From NCBI RefSeq assembly GCF_000024085.1, contig NC_013166.1:434001-498000 (forward strand): a DNA stretch of 64,000 nucleotides, given 5' to 3'. The number at the start of each line of letters is the position of its first letter. Positions within the stretch are counted from its first letter, which is position 1. The position numbers and the translations under genes were made by a program. The stretch is from Kangiella koreensis DSM 16069 (GTDB lineage: Bacteria; Pseudomonadota; Gammaproteobacteria; Enterobacterales; Kangiellaceae). Positions 32,833 through 43,075 of this stretch are shown here, in pieces. Below the pieces are notes generated by a model. The model was not told where the DNA came from. It ran no database searches and saw only the letters and a list, made by a program, of their open reading frames with translations.

Positions 32833-33165
32833 ATGGAAGTAGCAGCTAAATTGCGCAATGCTAGCATCTCGGCACAGAAAATGCGTCTCGTCGCCGACCA
32901 GATTCGTGGCTTGCCAGTAGAGAAAGCGTTGAACGTTCTTGAGTTTAGCCCAAAAAAGGCAGCTCGATTAATTAAGAAAGTTCTTGAGTCTGCGATTGCT
33001 AACGCTGAGCACAATGAAGGCGCAGATATCGATGAGTTGAAAGTTTCAACTGTGTTCGTCGATGAAGGCCCAACTGCCAAGCGTATGCGTCCCCGCGCTA
33101 AAGGTCGTGGCGACCGTATTTTGAAGCGTTCTAGCCACGTAACCGTTAAAGTATCGGATAACTAG
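32833..33165 (+). CDS. rplV: 50S ribosomal protein L22
   Basis: L22 extends a hairpin into the exit tunnel and interacts with all 23S rRNA domains. The 110-residue protein contains the tunnel hairpin [18 protein letters not shown], with no deletion of the kind that gives erythromycin resistance. AGGAG lies 7 nt before its ATG. Confidence 0.98.
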   Translation: MEVAAKLRNASISAQKMRLVADQIRGLPVEKALNVLEFSPKKAARLIKKVLESAIANAEHNEGADIDELKVSTVFVDEGPTAKRMRPRAKGRGDRILKRSSHVTVKVSDN

Positions 33166-33174
33166 GAGAAGGTA

Positions 33175-33876
33175 ATGGGTCAAAAAGTACATCCTACTGG
33201 TATCCGCTTAGGTATCGTAAAGAAGCATACTGCTACTTGGTATGCTGAGCGCGGCGATTTTGCGGATTACCTTGAGAGTGACATCAACATCCGTAAGTGG
33301 TTGTTCAAAGAATTGAAGAACGCCTCTATATCGCGAGTTGATATTGAGCGTCCTGCAAAAGCAATTCGTGTGACTATTCACACTGCGCGCCCTGGTATCG
33401 TCATCGGTAAGAAAGGTGAAGATATCGAGAAGTTACGCGCGAAGATTGCCAACATGGCAGGCGTTTCAGCCCAAGTATCTGTAGAGCAGGTACGTAAGCC
33501 TGAGTTGGATGCCCAGCTTGTAGGTGACAACGTTGCTCAACAGCTTGAGCGTCGTGTTATGTTCCGTCGCGCCATGAAGCGTGCGGTACAAAATGCAATG
33601 CGTCTTGGTGCTGAGGGTATCAAAATCGAAGTAAGTGGTCGTTTAGGTGGCGCTGAGATCGCTCGTACAGAGTGGTATCGCGAAGGTCGTGTTCCATTGC
33701 ACACATTACGTGCGGACATTGATTACGCAACATCTGAAGCATTGACGACTTACGGAATCATCGGCATTAAAGTATGGATTTTCAAAGGTGAAGTTCTTCC
33801 AGGCCAAGAAAAAGTTGAGCCAAAAGAAGATAAGAAACCTCGCCGCAGAAAACCTGCTCCTAAAGCTAAGAAATAG
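33175..33876 (+). CDS. rpsC: 30S ribosomal protein S3
   Basis: S3 lies at the mRNA entry channel and contributes to helicase activity. The 233-residue protein has an N-terminal KH domain ([17 protein letters not shown]) and the C-terminal domain with [20 protein letters not shown]. It ends in a Lys/Arg/Pro-rich tail typical of gammaproteobacteria. Spacing to rplV is 9 bp. Confidence 0.98.
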   Translation: MGQKVHPTGIRLGIVKKHTATWYAERGDFADYLESDINIRKWLFKELKNASISRVDIERPAKAIRVTIHTARPGIVIGKKGEDIEKLRAKIANMAGVSAQVSVEQVRKPELDAQLVGDNVAQQLERRVMFRRAMKRAVQNAMRLGAEGIKIEVSGRLGGAEIARTEWYREGRVPLHTLRADIDYATSEALTTYGIIGIKVWIFKGEVLPGQEKVEPKEDKKPRRRKPAPKAKK

Positions 33877-33888
33877 GGGTGAGCAAGT

Positions 33889-34296
33889 ATGTTATTGCCA
33901 AAAAGAACTAAATATCGCAAGCAGCACAAACTGCGTAACCGTGGCACAGTAGCTCATGATGTGAGCTTCGGTGAATTCGGTTTGAAAGCGACAGGTCGCG
34001 GTCGTATGACAGCACGCCAAATTGAGGCTGCTCGTCGTGCAATGACCCGTCATATGAAACGTGCCGGTAAGGTTTACATTCGTGTATTTCCTGACAAGCC
34101 AATTACCAAAAAGCCTCTTGAAGTGCGTATGGGTAAAGGTAAGGGTAGCGTTGAGTACTGGGTTGCACAAATTCAGCCGGGCCGTATGTTATATGAAGTT
34201 GAGGGTATTTCGGAGGATTTAGCACGTGAAGCGTTCGCTTTAGCTGCTGCAAAACTTCCTTTCAAAACTACCTTTGTTAAACGGACGGTGATGTAA
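33889..34296 (+). CDS. rplP: 50S ribosomal protein L16
   Basis: L16 contacts A- and P-site tRNA elbows and organises the 50S A-site region late in assembly. The 135-residue protein starts [17 protein letters not shown]. It contains the [19 protein letters not shown] motif, which includes the arginine hydroxylated in E. coli. Its stop and the rpmC start share one base (TAATG). Confidence 0.98.
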   Translation: MLLPKRTKYRKQHKLRNRGTVAHDVSFGEFGLKATGRGRMTARQIEAARRAMTRHMKRAGKVYIRVFPDKPITKKPLEVRMGKGKGSVEYWVAQIQPGRMLYEVEGISEDLAREAFALAAAKLPFKTTFVKRTVM

Positions 34297-34487
34297 TGAA
34301 AGCGACAGAATTGAAAGACAAGAGCGTTGAAGAGCTCAACGTAACGTTGCACGAATTGTTACAAGATCAATTCAAGTTACGTATGGAAAAGGCTACGGGC
34401 CAAATGACGGAAACGCATAAAGTGCGTGAATTACGTCGTGATATTGCTCGTGTTAAAACCATAATCAACCAAAAGGCGGCGTCATAA
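34296..34487 (+). CDS. rpmC: 50S ribosomal protein L29
   Basis: L29 sits next to L23 at the tunnel exit. The 63-residue all-helical protein has the usual [19 protein letters not shown] pattern and the terminal [14 protein letters not shown] helix. Both ends overlap neighbours by one base (TAATG), so L16, L29 and S17 are probably translated in series. Confidence 0.97.
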   Translation: MKATELKDKSVEELNVTLHELLQDQFKLRMEKATGQMTETHKVRELRRDIARVKTIINQKAAS

Positions 34488-34744
34488 TGAGCACTGATAC
34501 TATTCAACGCACATTACAGGGCAAAGTAATCAGCGACAAGATGGATAAATCTATCACTGTCTTGATTGAGCGCCAGGTAAAACACCCGCTGTACGGTAAA
34601 TTCATCAAGCGTTCGACTAAAATCCACGCTCATGATGAAACTAACGAGTGTAAAACGGGTGATGTAGTCCGAATCGTTGAGTGTCGTCCTATCTCTAAAT
34701 CCAAATCTTTTAAGTTGGTAGAGATAGTAGAACGCGCTAAGTAA
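34487..34744 (+). CDS. rpsQ: 30S ribosomal protein S17
   Basis: S17 is a primary 16S rRNA binder with an OB fold. The 85-residue protein has the signature [19 protein letters not shown] and ends IVERAK. It is the last gene of the S10 operon. The 110-bp gap after it contains a hairpin and a possible promoter for the spc genes. Confidence 0.97.
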   Translation: MSTDTIQRTLQGKVISDKMDKSITVLIERQVKHPLYGKFIKRSTKIHAHDETNECKTGDVVRIVECRPISKSKSFKLVEIVERAK

Positions 34745-34760
34745 TTTTGGATAAAGCCTG

Positions 34761-34786
34761 CCCCGAGTAATTAGTTTTCCTCGGGG
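34761..34786 (+). terminator. Hairpin between the S10 and spc operons
   Basis: A 7-bp GC-rich stem, CCCCGAG / CTCGGGG, encloses a 12-nt loop. It has no U-run, so it more likely protects or attenuates than fully terminates. Confidence 0.45.
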
Positions 34787-34816
34787 TTAGGAATTTAAGT
34801 AATTTAATGGTATACT
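34787..34816 (+). promoter_or_regulatory. Candidate spc-operon promoter
   Basis: TATACT at 34811-34816 is a good -10 box followed by a CGCGCC discriminator. The best -35, TTAGGA at 34787-34792 with an 18-bp spacer, matches only three of six consensus positions. The site lies 38 bp before rplN. Confidence 0.5.
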
Positions 34817-34854
34817 CTCGCGCCATTTTAGCGCGGGTTTAAGCGGAGAAAACC

Positions 34855-35223
34855 ATGATCCAGATGCAATCAATGCTAGACGTAGCTGATAACTCAGGCG
34901 CTCGTCGAGTAATGTGTATTAAAGTACTGGGTGGTTCGCATCGCCGTTACGCCAACATTGGTGACGTAATCAAAGTGAGCGTAAAAGAAGCGATTCCACG
35001 CGGTAAGGTGAAAAAAGGTGACGTTCTAAACGCAGTTGTAGTACGTACTCGTAAGGGCGTACGTCGTCCAGACGGTTCTTTGATCCGTTTCGATGGTAAT
35101 GCTGCTGTTATTTTGAACAACAACTTACAGCCGATTGGTACTCGTATCTTTGGACCTGTTACACGTGAACTACGTGGTGACAAGTTTATGAAGATCGTGT
35201 CTTTGGCACCGGAAGTACTGTAG
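34855..35223 (+). CDS. rplN: 50S ribosomal protein L14
   Basis: L14 takes part in an intersubunit bridge and binds the silencing factor RsfS. The 122-residue protein starts [20 protein letters not shown] and carries the conserved [12 protein letters not shown] segment. AGCGGAGAA lies before the ATG. It is the first gene of the spc group. Confidence 0.98.
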   Translation: MIQMQSMLDVADNSGARRVMCIKVLGGSHRRYANIGDVIKVSVKEAIPRGKVKKGDVLNAVVVRTRKGVRRPDGSLIRFDGNAAVILNNNLQPIGTRIFGPVTRELRGDKFMKIVSLAPEVL

Positions 35224-35236
35224 AGAGACGAGAATC

Positions 35237-35554
35237 ATGCAAAAGATTAAAAGTGGCGACGAAGTCATCGTAATCGCAGGCAAAGATAAAGGTAAGCGCG
35301 GTAACGTTAAGCGTGTTTTATCAAATGGTCGCGTGATTGTTGATGGCATCAATTTGGTGAAGAAACACACCAAGCCAAGTCAAAATCCGGATGGTTCTAT
35401 CAATGAAGGTGGAATTGTCGATAAAGAAGCATCGTTAGACATGTCTAACTTAGCGATTTATAACCCATCTACTGGCAAAGCAGATCGTGTGGGCTTTAAA
35501 GTAGAAGACGGTAAGAAATCACGCTTCTTTAAGAAAACTGGCGAAACAATTTAA
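35237..35554 (+). CDS. rplX: 50S ribosomal protein L24
   Basis: L24 is one of the two assembly-initiating 50S proteins. The 105-residue protein has an N-terminal KOW motif ([20 protein letters not shown]) and the following [13 protein letters not shown] loop. It is 13 bp after rplN. Confidence 0.98.
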   Translation: MQKIKSGDEVIVIAGKDKGKRGNVKRVLSNGRVIVDGINLVKKHTKPSQNPDGSINEGGIVDKEASLDMSNLAIYNPSTGKADRVGFKVEDGKKSRFFKKTGETI

Positions 35555-35579
35555 TTTGTTAATATTCAGGTAATTAATG

Positions 35580-36119
35580 ATGGCGAAACTGCACAACTTT
35601 TACAAAGAGACTGTGGTACCCCAACTTCTCGAGAAGTTTGAGTACCAATCAGTTATGCAAGTCCCACGCATTACCAAGATCACATTAAACATGGGTCTGG
35701 GTGAGGCTATTGCGGACAAGAAAATTCTTGAGCACGCAGTCAACGATATGACAGCTATCTCAGGCCAAAAACCAATTATCACTAAAGCACGCAAATCAAT
35801 TGCAGGCTTTAAGATTCGTGATGATTATCCTATTGGCTGTAAAGTGACTCTGCGTGGCGAGCGTATGTGGGAATTTCTCGAGAGATTTGTTTCTATCGCG
35901 ATTCCACGTATTCGTGACTTCCGTGGTTTGAATCCTAAATCGTTCGATGGTCGTGGTAACTACTCAGTTGGTATCAAGGAACAAATTATCTTCCCTGAAA
36001 TCGACTACGATAAAGTAGATAAAATCCGCGGTATGGATATCACAATCACAACCACGGCAACTACCAATGATGAAGGTCGCGCATTGTTAGATGCGTTTAA
36101 CTTCCCATTGAAATCATAA
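35580..36119 (+). CDS. rplE: 50S ribosomal protein L5
   Basis: L5 binds 5S rRNA and touches the P-site tRNA. Two adjacent ATGs exist (35577, 35580). The second gives [10 protein letters not shown] and 179 residues, the same length as E. coli, so I use it, though the first cannot be excluded. The motifs [10 protein letters not shown] and [19 protein letters not shown] are conserved. Confidence 0.96.
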   Translation: MAKLHNFYKETVVPQLLEKFEYQSVMQVPRITKITLNMGLGEAIADKKILEHAVNDMTAISGQKPIITKARKSIAGFKIRDDYPIGCKVTLRGERMWEFLERFVSIAIPRIRDFRGLNPKSFDGRGNYSVGIKEQIIFPEIDYDKVDKIRGMDITITTTATTNDEGRALLDAFNFPLKS

Positions 36120-36129
36120 GGGGCACGCT

Positions 36130-36435
36130 ATGGCTAAAAGATCAATGATTGAGCGTGAATTAAAGCGTGCTAACACTGTAGAGAAGTACGCTGCAAAACG
36201 CGCTGAGCTTAAAGCAATCATCAAAAATCCTAACTCTTCTGAAGAAGAAATTTGGGATGCTCAGGTGAAGCTTCAAAAGCTACCACGTAATGCAAATCCT
36301 GTGCGTCAACGTAACCGTTGTCGTGTAACTGGACGTCCACATGCTTACTTACGCAAATTCGGCTTATGCCGTAATAAGCTTCGCGAGCATGCTATGAAAG
36401 GTGACGTTCCTGGTTTGGTTAAGGCTAGCTGGTAA
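36130..36435 (+). CDS. rpsN: 30S ribosomal protein S14 (zinc-free form)
   Basis: S14 completes the 30S head. At 101 residues this is the long form. The C-terminal RNA-binding part ([20 protein letters not shown]) has only two scattered cysteines and lacks the paired CxxC motifs of the zinc-binding short form. It is therefore insensitive to zinc limitation. Confidence 0.97.
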   Translation: MAKRSMIERELKRANTVEKYAAKRAELKAIIKNPNSSEEEIWDAQVKLQKLPRNANPVRQRNRCRVTGRPHAYLRKFGLCRNKLREHAMKGDVPGLVKASW

Positions 36436-36452
36436 AGCTTGGGAGAATCACT

Positions 36453-36845
36453 ATGAGTATGCAAGATCCTATTGCAGATATGTTGACTCGTATTCGTAAC
36501 GGCCAGACCGCTGCGAAGAAAAATGTCGCTATTCCTGCATCAAAATTAAAAAAAGCTATCGCTCAAGTTTTAGTTGATGAAGGTTTCATCGCTGGCTTTA
36601 GCGTAGAAGAAGGTACAAAACCGACCATGACTATTGAGTTGAAATATTACCAAGGTCGTCCGGTTATCGAAGAATTGAAGCGTGTAAGTCGTCCTAGTCT
36701 ACGTATCTATAAGAAAGTAGATGAGCTACCTAAAGTAATTGGTGGTTTAGGCGTTGCGATCATTTCTACTTCTAAAGGTGTTATGACTGACCGCGCGGCC
36801 CGTAAAAATGGCCACGGCGGTGAAGTTCTTTGCACTGTAGCGTAA
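36453..36845 (+). CDS. rpsH: 30S ribosomal protein S8
   Basis: S8 binds the central domain of 16S rRNA and in E. coli represses the spc operon by binding the rplE message. The 130-residue protein begins [18 protein letters not shown] and ends with the conserved [20 protein letters not shown] region. AGCTTGGGAGAA precedes the start. Confidence 0.98.
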   Translation: MSMQDPIADMLTRIRNGQTAAKKNVAIPASKLKKAIAQVLVDEGFIAGFSVEEGTKPTMTIELKYYQGRPVIEELKRVSRPSLRIYKKVDELPKVIGGLGVAIISTSKGVMTDRAARKNGHGGEVLCTVA

Positions 36846-36857
36846 GGGGAGAATAAG

Positions 36858-37388
36858 ATGTCACGTGTAGCAAAAAGCGCTGTATCTATCCCTTCAGGTG
36901 TTGAAGTAAACATCAAAGATGGCGTGATCAGTGTAAAAGGTTCAAAAGGTCAGCTAGAACAAGCTTTGCATTCTGACGTTGAATTGAAAGTTGAAGATGG
37001 TGAAATTTCTTTCACACCTTCAGCTGGCGTAGAAAGCTGGGCTATGGCTGGTACATATCGTGCACTAGTTAACAACATGATTACAGGCGTTACTGACGGT
37101 TTCGAAAAGAAACTTCAGCTTGTTGGTGTTGGTTATCGTGCACAGGTTCAAGGTAAAAAATTGAACTTAAGCCTAGGTTTCTCTCACCCAGTAGAGTTCG
37201 AAGCACCGGAGGGCATTACTATTGAGGCGCCTTCTCAAACAGAATTACTTGTTAAAGGTGCTGACAAACAAGTCGTGGGTCAGGTTGCGGCAAACATTCG
37301 TGCCTATCGTCCACCAGAGCCTTACAAAGGCAAAGGTGTTCGTTATGCTGACGAGCGTATTGTTCGTAAAGAAGCCAAGAAGAAATAG
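36858..37388 (+). CDS. rplF: 50S ribosomal protein L6
   Basis: L6 lies near the sarcin-ricin loop and the factor-binding site. The 176-residue protein is a duplicated fold. It contains [20 protein letters not shown] in the middle and the C-terminal motif [14 protein letters not shown]. Spacing to rpsH and rplR is 12 bp each. Confidence 0.98.
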   Translation: MSRVAKSAVSIPSGVEVNIKDGVISVKGSKGQLEQALHSDVELKVEDGEISFTPSAGVESWAMAGTYRALVNNMITGVTDGFEKKLQLVGVGYRAQVQGKKLNLSLGFSHPVEFEAPEGITIEAPSQTELLVKGADKQVVGQVAANIRAYRPPEPYKGKGVRYADERIVRKEAKKK

Positions 37389-37400
37389 TAGGGCAGGGTT

Positions 37401-37754
37401 ATGAAGAAGAAAATTCAACGTTTGCGTCGTGCGGCTAAAAGCCGTGCAAAAATGCATGAACTAGGCGTTAACCGTCTAGTTATTAACAGAACCCCTCGCC
37501 ACATTTACGCACAAGTAATCAGCGGTGAGAACGGTAATGTGATCGCTAGCGCTTCGACTGTCGAGAAGACAGTTCGCGGTGACGTTAAGTCTACGGGTAA
37601 TGTCGATGCTGCAAAGCATATCGGTACCTTGGTAGCTGAGCGTGCCTTGGAAGCGGGTGTAAAGCAGGTTGCTTTCGACCGTAGTGGTTTTAAATATCAT
37701 GGTCGCGTTCAAGCTTTGGCTGATGCGGCTCGTGAGAAAGGCTTACAATTCTAA
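37401..37754 (+). CDS. rplR: 50S ribosomal protein L18
   Basis: L18 binds 5S rRNA together with L5. The 117-residue protein has a basic N-terminus followed by [16 protein letters not shown] and the C-terminal [20 protein letters not shown] signature. Confidence 0.98.
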   Translation: MKKKIQRLRRAAKSRAKMHELGVNRLVINRTPRHIYAQVISGENGNVIASASTVEKTVRGDVKSTGNVDAAKHIGTLVAERALEAGVKQVAFDRSGFKYHGRVQALADAAREKGLQF

Positions 37755-37764
37755 GGTGTGAAGC

Positions 37765-38268
37765 ATGGCAAAAGATATGAATAACCAAGAAGGTTTAGTT
37801 GAGAAATTGGTCAACGTAAACCGCGTTGCCAAAGTGGTTAAAGGTGGTCGTATTTTCGGCTTCACAGCTTTGACTGTTGTTGGTGATGGTAAAGGTAAAG
37901 TTGGCTTTGGTCGTGGTAAAGCAAAAGAAGTCCCTGTTGCGATTCAAAAAGCAATGGAGCAGGCTCGTCGTAATATGATTCAAGTTGAATTGAAAGACGG
38001 CCACACTTTGCAACACGCAGTAAAAGCAGCGCATGGTGCATCAAAGGTGTACATGCAACCAGCCTCTGAAGGTACTGGTATTATCGCAGGCGGTGCAATG
38101 CGTGCGGTATTTGAAGTGCTAGGTATCCAAAATATCTTGGCAAAAAGCATTGGCTCTACAAACCCAATTAATATCGTTCGTGCAACGATTAACGGTTTGA
38201 AGCAAATGACTTCTCCAGAAGATATGGCTGCCAAGCGTGGTAAAACTGTAGAAGAGATTTTGGACTAA
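37765..38268 (+). CDS. rpsE: 30S ribosomal protein S5
   Basis: S5 contributes to decoding accuracy and mRNA unwinding. The 167-residue protein has the double-stranded-RNA-binding-like N-terminal domain ([18 protein letters not shown], the region altered in spectinomycin-resistant mutants, here wild type). The C-terminal [18 protein letters not shown] segment is conserved. Confidence 0.98.
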   Translation: MAKDMNNQEGLVEKLVNVNRVAKVVKGGRIFGFTALTVVGDGKGKVGFGRGKAKEVPVAIQKAMEQARRNMIQVELKDGHTLQHAVKAAHGASKVYMQPASEGTGIIAGGAMRAVFEVLGIQNILAKSIGSTNPINIVRATINGLKQMTSPEDMAAKRGKTVEEILD

Positions 38269-38272
38269 GACC

Positions 38273-38455
38273 ATGGCAAAGAAAATGATGAAAGTAACGC
38301 AGACGCGTTCAAGCATCGGCCGCTTGGAAAGCCATAAGGCTAGCTTGCGTGGCCTAGGTTTGCGTCGTATCGGTCATACGGTAGAAGTTGAAGACACTGC
38401 TTCAACTCGCGGTATGGTAAATAAAGTTTACTACATGGTTAGTGTAGAGGAGTAA
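38273..38455 (+). CDS. rpmD: 50S ribosomal protein L30
   Basis: This 60-residue protein has the family core [20 protein letters not shown] and the [13 protein letters not shown] strand. It lies 4 bp after rpsE and 4 bp before rplO. Some bacterial lineages lack L30; it is kept here. Confidence 0.96.
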   Translation: MAKKMMKVTQTRSSIGRLESHKASLRGLGLRRIGHTVEVEDTASTRGMVNKVYYMVSVEE

Positions 38456-38459
38456 TATC

Positions 38460-38897
38460 ATGCGTTTAAATACATTGATGCCAGCTCCTGGTAGTAAAAA
38501 AGATCGCAAACGTGTAGGTCGCGGTATCGGTTCTACTGATGGTAAAACTGCTGGTCGTGGTCACAAAGGTCAGAAATCACGTTCTGGTGGTTTCAATAAG
38601 ATTGGTTTTGAGGGCGGTCAGATGCCTTTGAAACAGCGTTTGCCTAAGTTTGGTTTTAAATCGCGTAAAGCTTTAGTTAGTGCGGAAATTCGTTTAGACG
38701 AGCTAGCAAAAGTTGAAGGTGAAGTGGTTGATATGTTGAGCTTGAAAAAAGCTGGCCTTATCACAAACAACATCGAAAACGTTAAAATCATGCTATCAGG
38801 TAACATTGAACGTGCTGTCACAGTAACCGGTGGCGTTCGTGTTAGCAAAGGCGCAAAAGCTGCTATTGAAGCAGCTGGTGGAAAGGTTGAAGAATAA
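38460..38897 (+). CDS. rplO: 50S ribosomal protein L15
   Basis: L15 is a late-assembly protein with a long N-terminal extension into 23S rRNA ([20 protein letters not shown]). The 145-residue protein ends [18 protein letters not shown]. Its stop overlaps the secY start by one base (TAATG). Confidence 0.98.
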   Translation: MRLNTLMPAPGSKKDRKRVGRGIGSTDGKTAGRGHKGQKSRSGGFNKIGFEGGQMPLKQRLPKFGFKSRKALVSAEIRLDELAKVEGEVVDMLSLKKAGLITNNIENVKIMLSGNIERAVTVTGGVRVSKGAKAAIEAAGGKVEE

Positions 38898-40237
38898 TGG
38901 CATTATCACCACAGCAATCAGCTAAAAGCGGTGGTTTAGGTGAGCTCAAACAGCGATTGCTGTTTGTGCTCATGGCTATTATTGTTTTCCGGATTGGTTC
39001 TTTTATTCCAGTTCCGGGCGTTGACGGCTCTGTTTTGCAAGCATTCTTGGAAAATCAGGGTGGAACTATCTTTACGATGTTCAACGTATTCTCAGGTGGT
39101 GCGCTTGAGCGTGCTTCCGTATTTGCGCTAGGTATTATGCCGTACATTTCGGCCTCTATTATTATGCAAATATTGAGTTTTGTTGATCCACGCCTGAAAG
39201 AGATCAAGAAGGAAGGCGAAAGTGGCCGCCGTAAAATTAACCAATATACTCGTTACTTGACTGTTGCATTGGCAACAATTCAAGCAGTTGGTATGTCTAC
39301 TCAATTACCTGGATTAATTCCTGGCTTAGTTGCTAACCCCGATTTCTCGTTTTATTTCATCGCGGTTGTGACTTTAGTTACGGGAACTATGTTTTTGATG
39401 TGGTTGGGTGAGCAAATCACTGAGCGTGGTATTGGTAATGGTATCTCTATCATTATTTTGGTAGGTATTGTTGCAGGTTTCCCTCAAGCGATTGCTCAGA
39501 TATTCTCTGATGCATATGACGGTGACCGTAATATTCTAGGTGTTCTTGTATTTGGTGTTTTCGCATTAGCGGTAGTTTACTTTATCGTATGGTTTGAGCG
39601 CGCTCAGCGTCGCATTACCATTAATTATGCAAAACGTCAGCAAGGAAACAAAGTTTTTGCAGCGCAAAGCAGTTTCTTGCCAATGAAACTTAATATGGCA
39701 GGTGTTATCCCAGCTATCTTTGCATCGAGCATCGTACTATTCCCGGGTACTTTATTATCCTGGTTTGGTAGCGGCTCGGGTGAAGTCTCCTGGTTAACAA
39801 CCATGGCTCAGAATTTACAGCCAGGTAAACCTGTATACATTATGTTGTATGCTGTTGGTATTATCTTCTTTGCATTCTTTTATACTGCATTGACGCAGAA
39901 CCCAAGAGATACTGCAGACAATTTAAAGAAGTCAGGAGCATTTATTCCGGGTATTCGTCCTGGTCAACAAACAGCACAGTACCTTGATAAAGTCACAACA
40001 CGTTTGACTTTCTGGGGTGCTCTATACATGACCGCTGTATGTTTAATGCCAGAGTTCCTAATCCTGATCTTTAATTATCCGTTCTACTTCGGTGGAACTT
40101 CACTGCTGATCATTGTTGTTGTTGCCATTGATTTTATGGCTCAGGTGCAAGCTCACCTTATGTCGCAGCAATATGATTCAGTACTTAAGAAAGCGAATCT
40201 TAAGAAACAGGGCCCGTCGGGTCGTGTTCGTCGCTAA
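38897..40237 (+). CDS. secY: Preprotein translocase subunit SecY
   Basis: SecY is the protein-conducting channel of the inner membrane. The 446-residue protein has ten predicted membrane segments. The plug/TM2 region [20 protein letters not shown] and the cytoplasmic loop [15 protein letters not shown] used for SecA and ribosome contact are visible. Together with secE at 12855 the window encodes two of the three SecYEG subunits. As in E. coli it is embedded in the spc operon and followed by rpmJ. Confidence 0.98.
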   Translation: MALSPQQSAKSGGLGELKQRLLFVLMAIIVFRIGSFIPVPGVDGSVLQAFLENQGGTIFTMFNVFSGGALERASVFALGIMPYISASIIMQILSFVDPRLKEIKKEGESGRRKINQYTRYLTVALATIQAVGMSTQLPGLIPGLVANPDFSFYFIAVVTLVTGTMFLMWLGEQITERGIGNGISIIILVGIVAGFPQAIAQIFSDAYDGDRNILGVLVFGVFALAVVYFIVWFERAQRRITINYAKRQQGNKVFAAQSSFLPMKLNMAGVIPAIFASSIVLFPGTLLSWFGSGSGEVSWLTTMAQNLQPGKPVYIMLYAVGIIFFAFFYTALTQNPRDTADNLKKSGAFIPGIRPGQQTAQYLDKVTTRLTFWGALYMTAVCLMPEFLILIFNYPFYFGGTSLLIIVVVAIDFMAQVQAHLMSQQYDSVLKKANLKKQGPSGRVRR

Positions 40238-40255
40238 AGCATGTTGGAGTAGCAA

Positions 40256-40369
40256 ATGAAAGTTCGTGCTTCTGTAAAAAAAATGTGCCGTAACTGCAAA
40301 GTGATTCGTCGTCACGGCAGTGTTCGCGTTATCTGTACTGACCCACGCCATAAACAGCGTCAAGGTTAG
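40256..40369 (+). CDS. rpmJ: 50S ribosomal protein L36 (zinc-binding form)
   Basis: This 37-residue gene begins [20 protein letters not shown] and ends KQRQG. Cys11, Cys14, Cys27 and His32 make the zinc knuckle of the C+ form. TTGGAG stands 9 nt before the ATG. It closes the spc operon, 18 bp after secY; zinc-starved cells of related species swap it for a zinc-free paralogue, which is not in this window. Confidence 0.97.
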   Translation: MKVRASVKKMCRNCKVIRRHGSVRVICTDPRHKQRQG

Positions 40370-40381
40370 TCATTTAATTGG

Positions 40382-40410
40382 TTGATTTTCAGGCGTGATA
40401 TGGCTAGAAT
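40382..40410 (+). promoter_or_regulatory. Promoter of the alpha operon, inside an inverted repeat
   Basis: TTGATT at 40382-40387 and TAGAAT at 40405-40410 have a 17-bp spacer. AGGCGTGA at 40391-40398 is complementary to TCACGCCT at 40421-40428, so the -10 box is in the loop of a palindrome. That hairpin can form only in transcripts arriving from the spc operon. Confidence 0.75.
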
Positions 40411-40456
40411 ACGCGGCCTTTCACGCCTGCTTATTTAATTTAGGAGAAATTGTTAA

Positions 40457-40813
40457 ATGGCTCGTATAGCTGGTATTAACATTCCGGTACATAAGCATGC
40501 TGATGTCGCCTTGACCGCTATCTATGGTATCGGTCGTCCTCGTGCACAAAAAATTTGTGCTGCTGCAGGAGTTGAAACTACTGCAAAGATCAAAGATTTG
40601 AACGATGACCAAATTGAGAATCTACGTAACGAGGTGAGCAAATTTACCGTTGAAGGTGATTTGCGTCGCGAAATCAACATGAATATTAAACGTTTGATGG
40701 ACTTGGGTTGTTTCCGTGGTATCCGTCATCGTCGTAACCTGCCATTGCGCGGTCAACGTACGAAGACAAATGCACGCACCCGTAAAGGTCCTCGTAAACC
40801 AATCAAGAAATAA
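40457..40813 (+). CDS. rpsM: 30S ribosomal protein S13
   Basis: S13 contacts the P-site tRNA and the 50S subunit. The 118-residue protein begins [20 protein letters not shown] and ends in the basic tRNA-contacting tail ([18 protein letters not shown]). It is the first gene of the alpha operon, which S4 represses in E. coli at the rpsM start site. Confidence 0.98.
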   Translation: MARIAGINIPVHKHADVALTAIYGIGRPRAQKICAAAGVETTAKIKDLNDDQIENLRNEVSKFTVEGDLRREINMNIKRLMDLGCFRGIRHRRNLPLRGQRTKTNARTRKGPRKPIKK

Positions 40814-40833
40814 TGGTTATGGTGGAATAACAC

Positions 40834-41223
40834 ATGGCGAAATCACCTCGTACTACCAAGAAGAAAGTTAAAAAGCACGTTGTTGATGGTATGGCGCATA
40901 TTCACGCGTCGTTTAACAATACCATCGTAACGATCACAGACCGTCAAGGTAATGCTCTTGCATGGGCAACTTCGGGTGGTTCTGGCTTCCGTGGTTCACG
41001 TAAATCGACACCATTTGCTGCACAGGTAGCCGCTGATCGCGCTGCTCAAGTAGTAAAAGAAATGGGTATGAAGAACGTTGAAGTTTTTGTTAAAGGTCCT
41101 GGACCAGGTCGTGAATCAGCGGTTCGTGCATTAAATGCAGCTGGCTTCAAGATCACTAACATAACTGACGTGACACCTATTCCTCACAATGGTTGTCGTC
41201 CGCCTAAAAAGCGTCGTGTATAA
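40834..41223 (+). CDS. rpsK: 30S ribosomal protein S11
   Basis: S11 forms the platform near the mRNA exit. The 129-residue protein includes [20 protein letters not shown] and ends with the conserved [18 protein letters not shown]. It is 20 bp from both neighbours. Confidence 0.98.
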   Translation: MAKSPRTTKKKVKKHVVDGMAHIHASFNNTIVTITDRQGNALAWATSGGSGFRGSRKSTPFAAQVAADRAAQVVKEMGMKNVEVFVKGPGPGRESAVRALNAAGFKITNITDVTPIPHNGCRPPKKRRV

Positions 41224-41243
41224 GAGATTAACGGGAGTTTGAA

Positions 41244-41864
41244 ATGGCTAGATATCTAGGTCCAAAGCTCAAATTGTCGCGTCGTGAAGGTGTCGATTTA
41301 GGACACAAGTCTGGCGTACGTGCAATTGAGACTAAATGTAAAATTGAAGTAGCCCCTGGTCAGCATGGCGCGCGTCGAAGCCGTCTTTCTGACTATGGTT
41401 TACAGTTACGTGAAAAGCAAAAAGTTCGTCGTATTTATGGCGTACTTGAGCGTCAATTCCGCAACTACTACAAAGAAGCTGATCGTCTAAAAGGTGCAAC
41501 AGGTGTTAACTTGTTACAACTTTTGGAATCTCGCTTGGATAATGTTGTTTATCGTATGGGTTATGCTGCTACTCGTGGTGAAGCTCGTCAATTAGTTAGC
41601 CATAAAGCTATCTTGATAAACGGCGAAACAGTCAATATTCCTTCTTACACGGTAAAAGCAGAAGACGTTGTTTCTGTTCGTGAGAAGTCACAGAAGCAAG
41701 CGCGTATCGTCGCTGCTCTGGAATTGGCTGCGCAGCGTGACAAGCCAGAGTGGATTGAAGTTGATGGTAAGAAAATGGAAGGTCAGTTTAAGCGTGTTCC
41801 AGAACGCTCTGAGCTAGACGCCAGCATCAATGAAAACCTAATCGTAGAGTTGTACTCTAAGTAA
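41244..41864 (+). CDS. rpsD: 30S ribosomal protein S4
   Basis: S4 starts assembly of the 30S body and is the usual translational repressor of the alpha operon. The 206-residue protein carries the S4 RNA-binding domain ([20 protein letters not shown]). It lacks the zinc cysteines that some S4 paralogues have, as in E. coli RpsD. Confidence 0.98.
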   Translation: MARYLGPKLKLSRREGVDLGHKSGVRAIETKCKIEVAPGQHGARRSRLSDYGLQLREKQKVRRIYGVLERQFRNYYKEADRLKGATGVNLLQLLESRLDNVVYRMGYAATRGEARQLVSHKAILINGETVNIPSYTVKAEDVVSVREKSQKQARIVAALELAAQRDKPEWIEVDGKKMEGQFKRVPERSELDASINENLIVELYSK

Positions 41865-41887
41865 TTTTAATCCTTGAGAGGGATCAT

Positions 41888-42868
41888 ATGTCAGCGACTG
41901 AATTTCTGACTCCGCGCCAAATTAAGGTTGAATCAAGCGAAGGCACAAAAGCCAGAGTTGTACTTGAACCTTTTGAGCGTGGTTTTGGACACACTTTGGG
42001 TAACTCACTACGTCGCATCTTGCTATCTTCTATGCCAGGTGCCGCAGTGACAGAAGTAGAAATCGACGGTGTTCTTCATGAGTACTCAGCTATTGAGGGC
42101 GTTCAAGAAGACGTTATCGATATCCTTTTGAACTTAAAAGGGTTGGCTGTTCGCCTTGAAGATAAAGAAGTAGCTACTTTAACTCTTCAGAAAAAAGGTG
42201 AAGGCGTCGTGACTGCTGCTGACATTGAAGAAGTATCAGGCACTGAAGTGGTCAACAAAGATCACTACATCGCTACCTTGAATAAAGGTGGTGCATTGAA
42301 TATGCGCATTAAAATTCGCCTAGGGCGTGGTTACGAGGCTTCTAATACTCGTAAACAACCTGAGGGTGAAGATAAAGCAATTGGTGTATTACAAGTTGAT
42401 GCTTCTTTCAGCCCAATGAAGAAAGTTTCCTACACAGTCGAGTCGGCTCGTGTAGAGCAACGTACAGATTTGGACAAGCTTGTTTTAGACCTTGAAACAA
42501 ATGGTACTATTGACCCAGAAGAAGCGATTCGCCGTAGCGCAACGATTCTTCAGGAACAATTGGCAGCATTCGTTGACTTAAAAGATGAAAAACAAGCTGA
42601 GCCAGAGAAAGAAGAACCAGAAATCGACCCGATCCTATTGCGTCCGGTTGATGATCTGGAGCTGACTGTTCGTTCTGCTAATTGTCTTAAAACTGAGAAT
42701 ATCCATTATATTGGTGACTTGGTACAGCGCACTGAAGTTGAGTTGCTTAAAACTCCTAACCTTGGTAAGAAGTCTTTAACTGAAATTAAAGACGTTCTTG
42801 CATCACGTGGTTTGTCTTTGGGTATGCGTTTAGAGAATTGGCCACCATCAAGTATTCTTGGTGACTAA
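41888..42868 (+). CDS. rpoA: DNA-directed RNA polymerase subunit alpha
   Basis: The alpha dimer scaffolds RNA polymerase assembly. The 326-residue protein has the N-terminal dimerisation domain ([20 protein letters not shown] near 35-54), an acidic linker around 235-247, and the C-terminal domain ([18 protein letters not shown]) that contacts UP elements and activators. With rpoB and rpoC the window encodes the polymerase core except omega. A terminator follows at once, unlike the tight rpoA-rplQ junction of E. coli. Confidence 0.98.
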   Translation: MSATEFLTPRQIKVESSEGTKARVVLEPFERGFGHTLGNSLRRILLSSMPGAAVTEVEIDGVLHEYSAIEGVQEDVIDILLNLKGLAVRLEDKEVATLTLQKKGEGVVTAADIEEVSGTEVVNKDHYIATLNKGGALNMRIKIRLGRGYEASNTRKQPEGEDKAIGVLQVDASFSPMKKVSYTVESARVEQRTDLDKLVLDLETNGTIDPEEAIRRSATILQEQLAAFVDLKDEKQAEPEKEEPEIDPILLRPVDDLELTVRSANCLKTENIHYIGDLVQRTEVELLKTPNLGKKSLTEIKDVLASRGLSLGMRLENWPPSSILGD

Positions 42869-42886
42869 GTCTCAGCAGTAAGAATT

Positions 42887-42914
42887 AGGCGCAAGACATG
42901 TCTTGCGCCTTTTT
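42887..42914 (+). terminator. Terminator between rpoA and rplQ
   Basis: AGGCGCAAGA and TCTTGCGCCT form a 10-bp perfect stem around CATG, followed by TTTT. It begins 18 bp after the rpoA stop codon. Confidence 0.88.
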
Positions 42915-42934
42915 ATTCATAGTTAACTATGAAT
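42915..42934. repeat. Perfect 20-bp palindrome
   Basis: ATTCATAGTTAACTATGAAT is its own reverse complement. It sits directly behind the rpoA terminator. It could be a dimeric-regulator operator or extend the terminator structure on the opposite strand; no function is shown. Confidence 0.8.
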
Positions 42935-42979
42935 AGTATTGGTAATTTTTTGAATTTATTCAGACAGTTACCTGATTGC

Positions 42980-43053
42980 TCAATAGTGAAACTATTGATT
43001 AAGTATTAGCTATTAGCTAAGTAAGCTTTTGTAGTACTACAGCAGGCTACAAT
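42980..43053 (+). promoter_or_regulatory. rplQ upstream region with two hairpins and a -10 candidate
   Basis: TCAATAGT/ACTATTGA (42980-42998, 3-nt loop) and TTAGC/GCTAA (43006-43020) are two further inverted repeats. TACAAT at 43048-43053 matches the -10 consensus at five of six positions, but no good -35 stands 16-18 bp upstream. rplQ needs some promoter here if the rpoA terminator is efficient. Confidence 0.4.
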
Positions 43054-43075
43054 TAAATAGAGTGAGGAACTCAAT

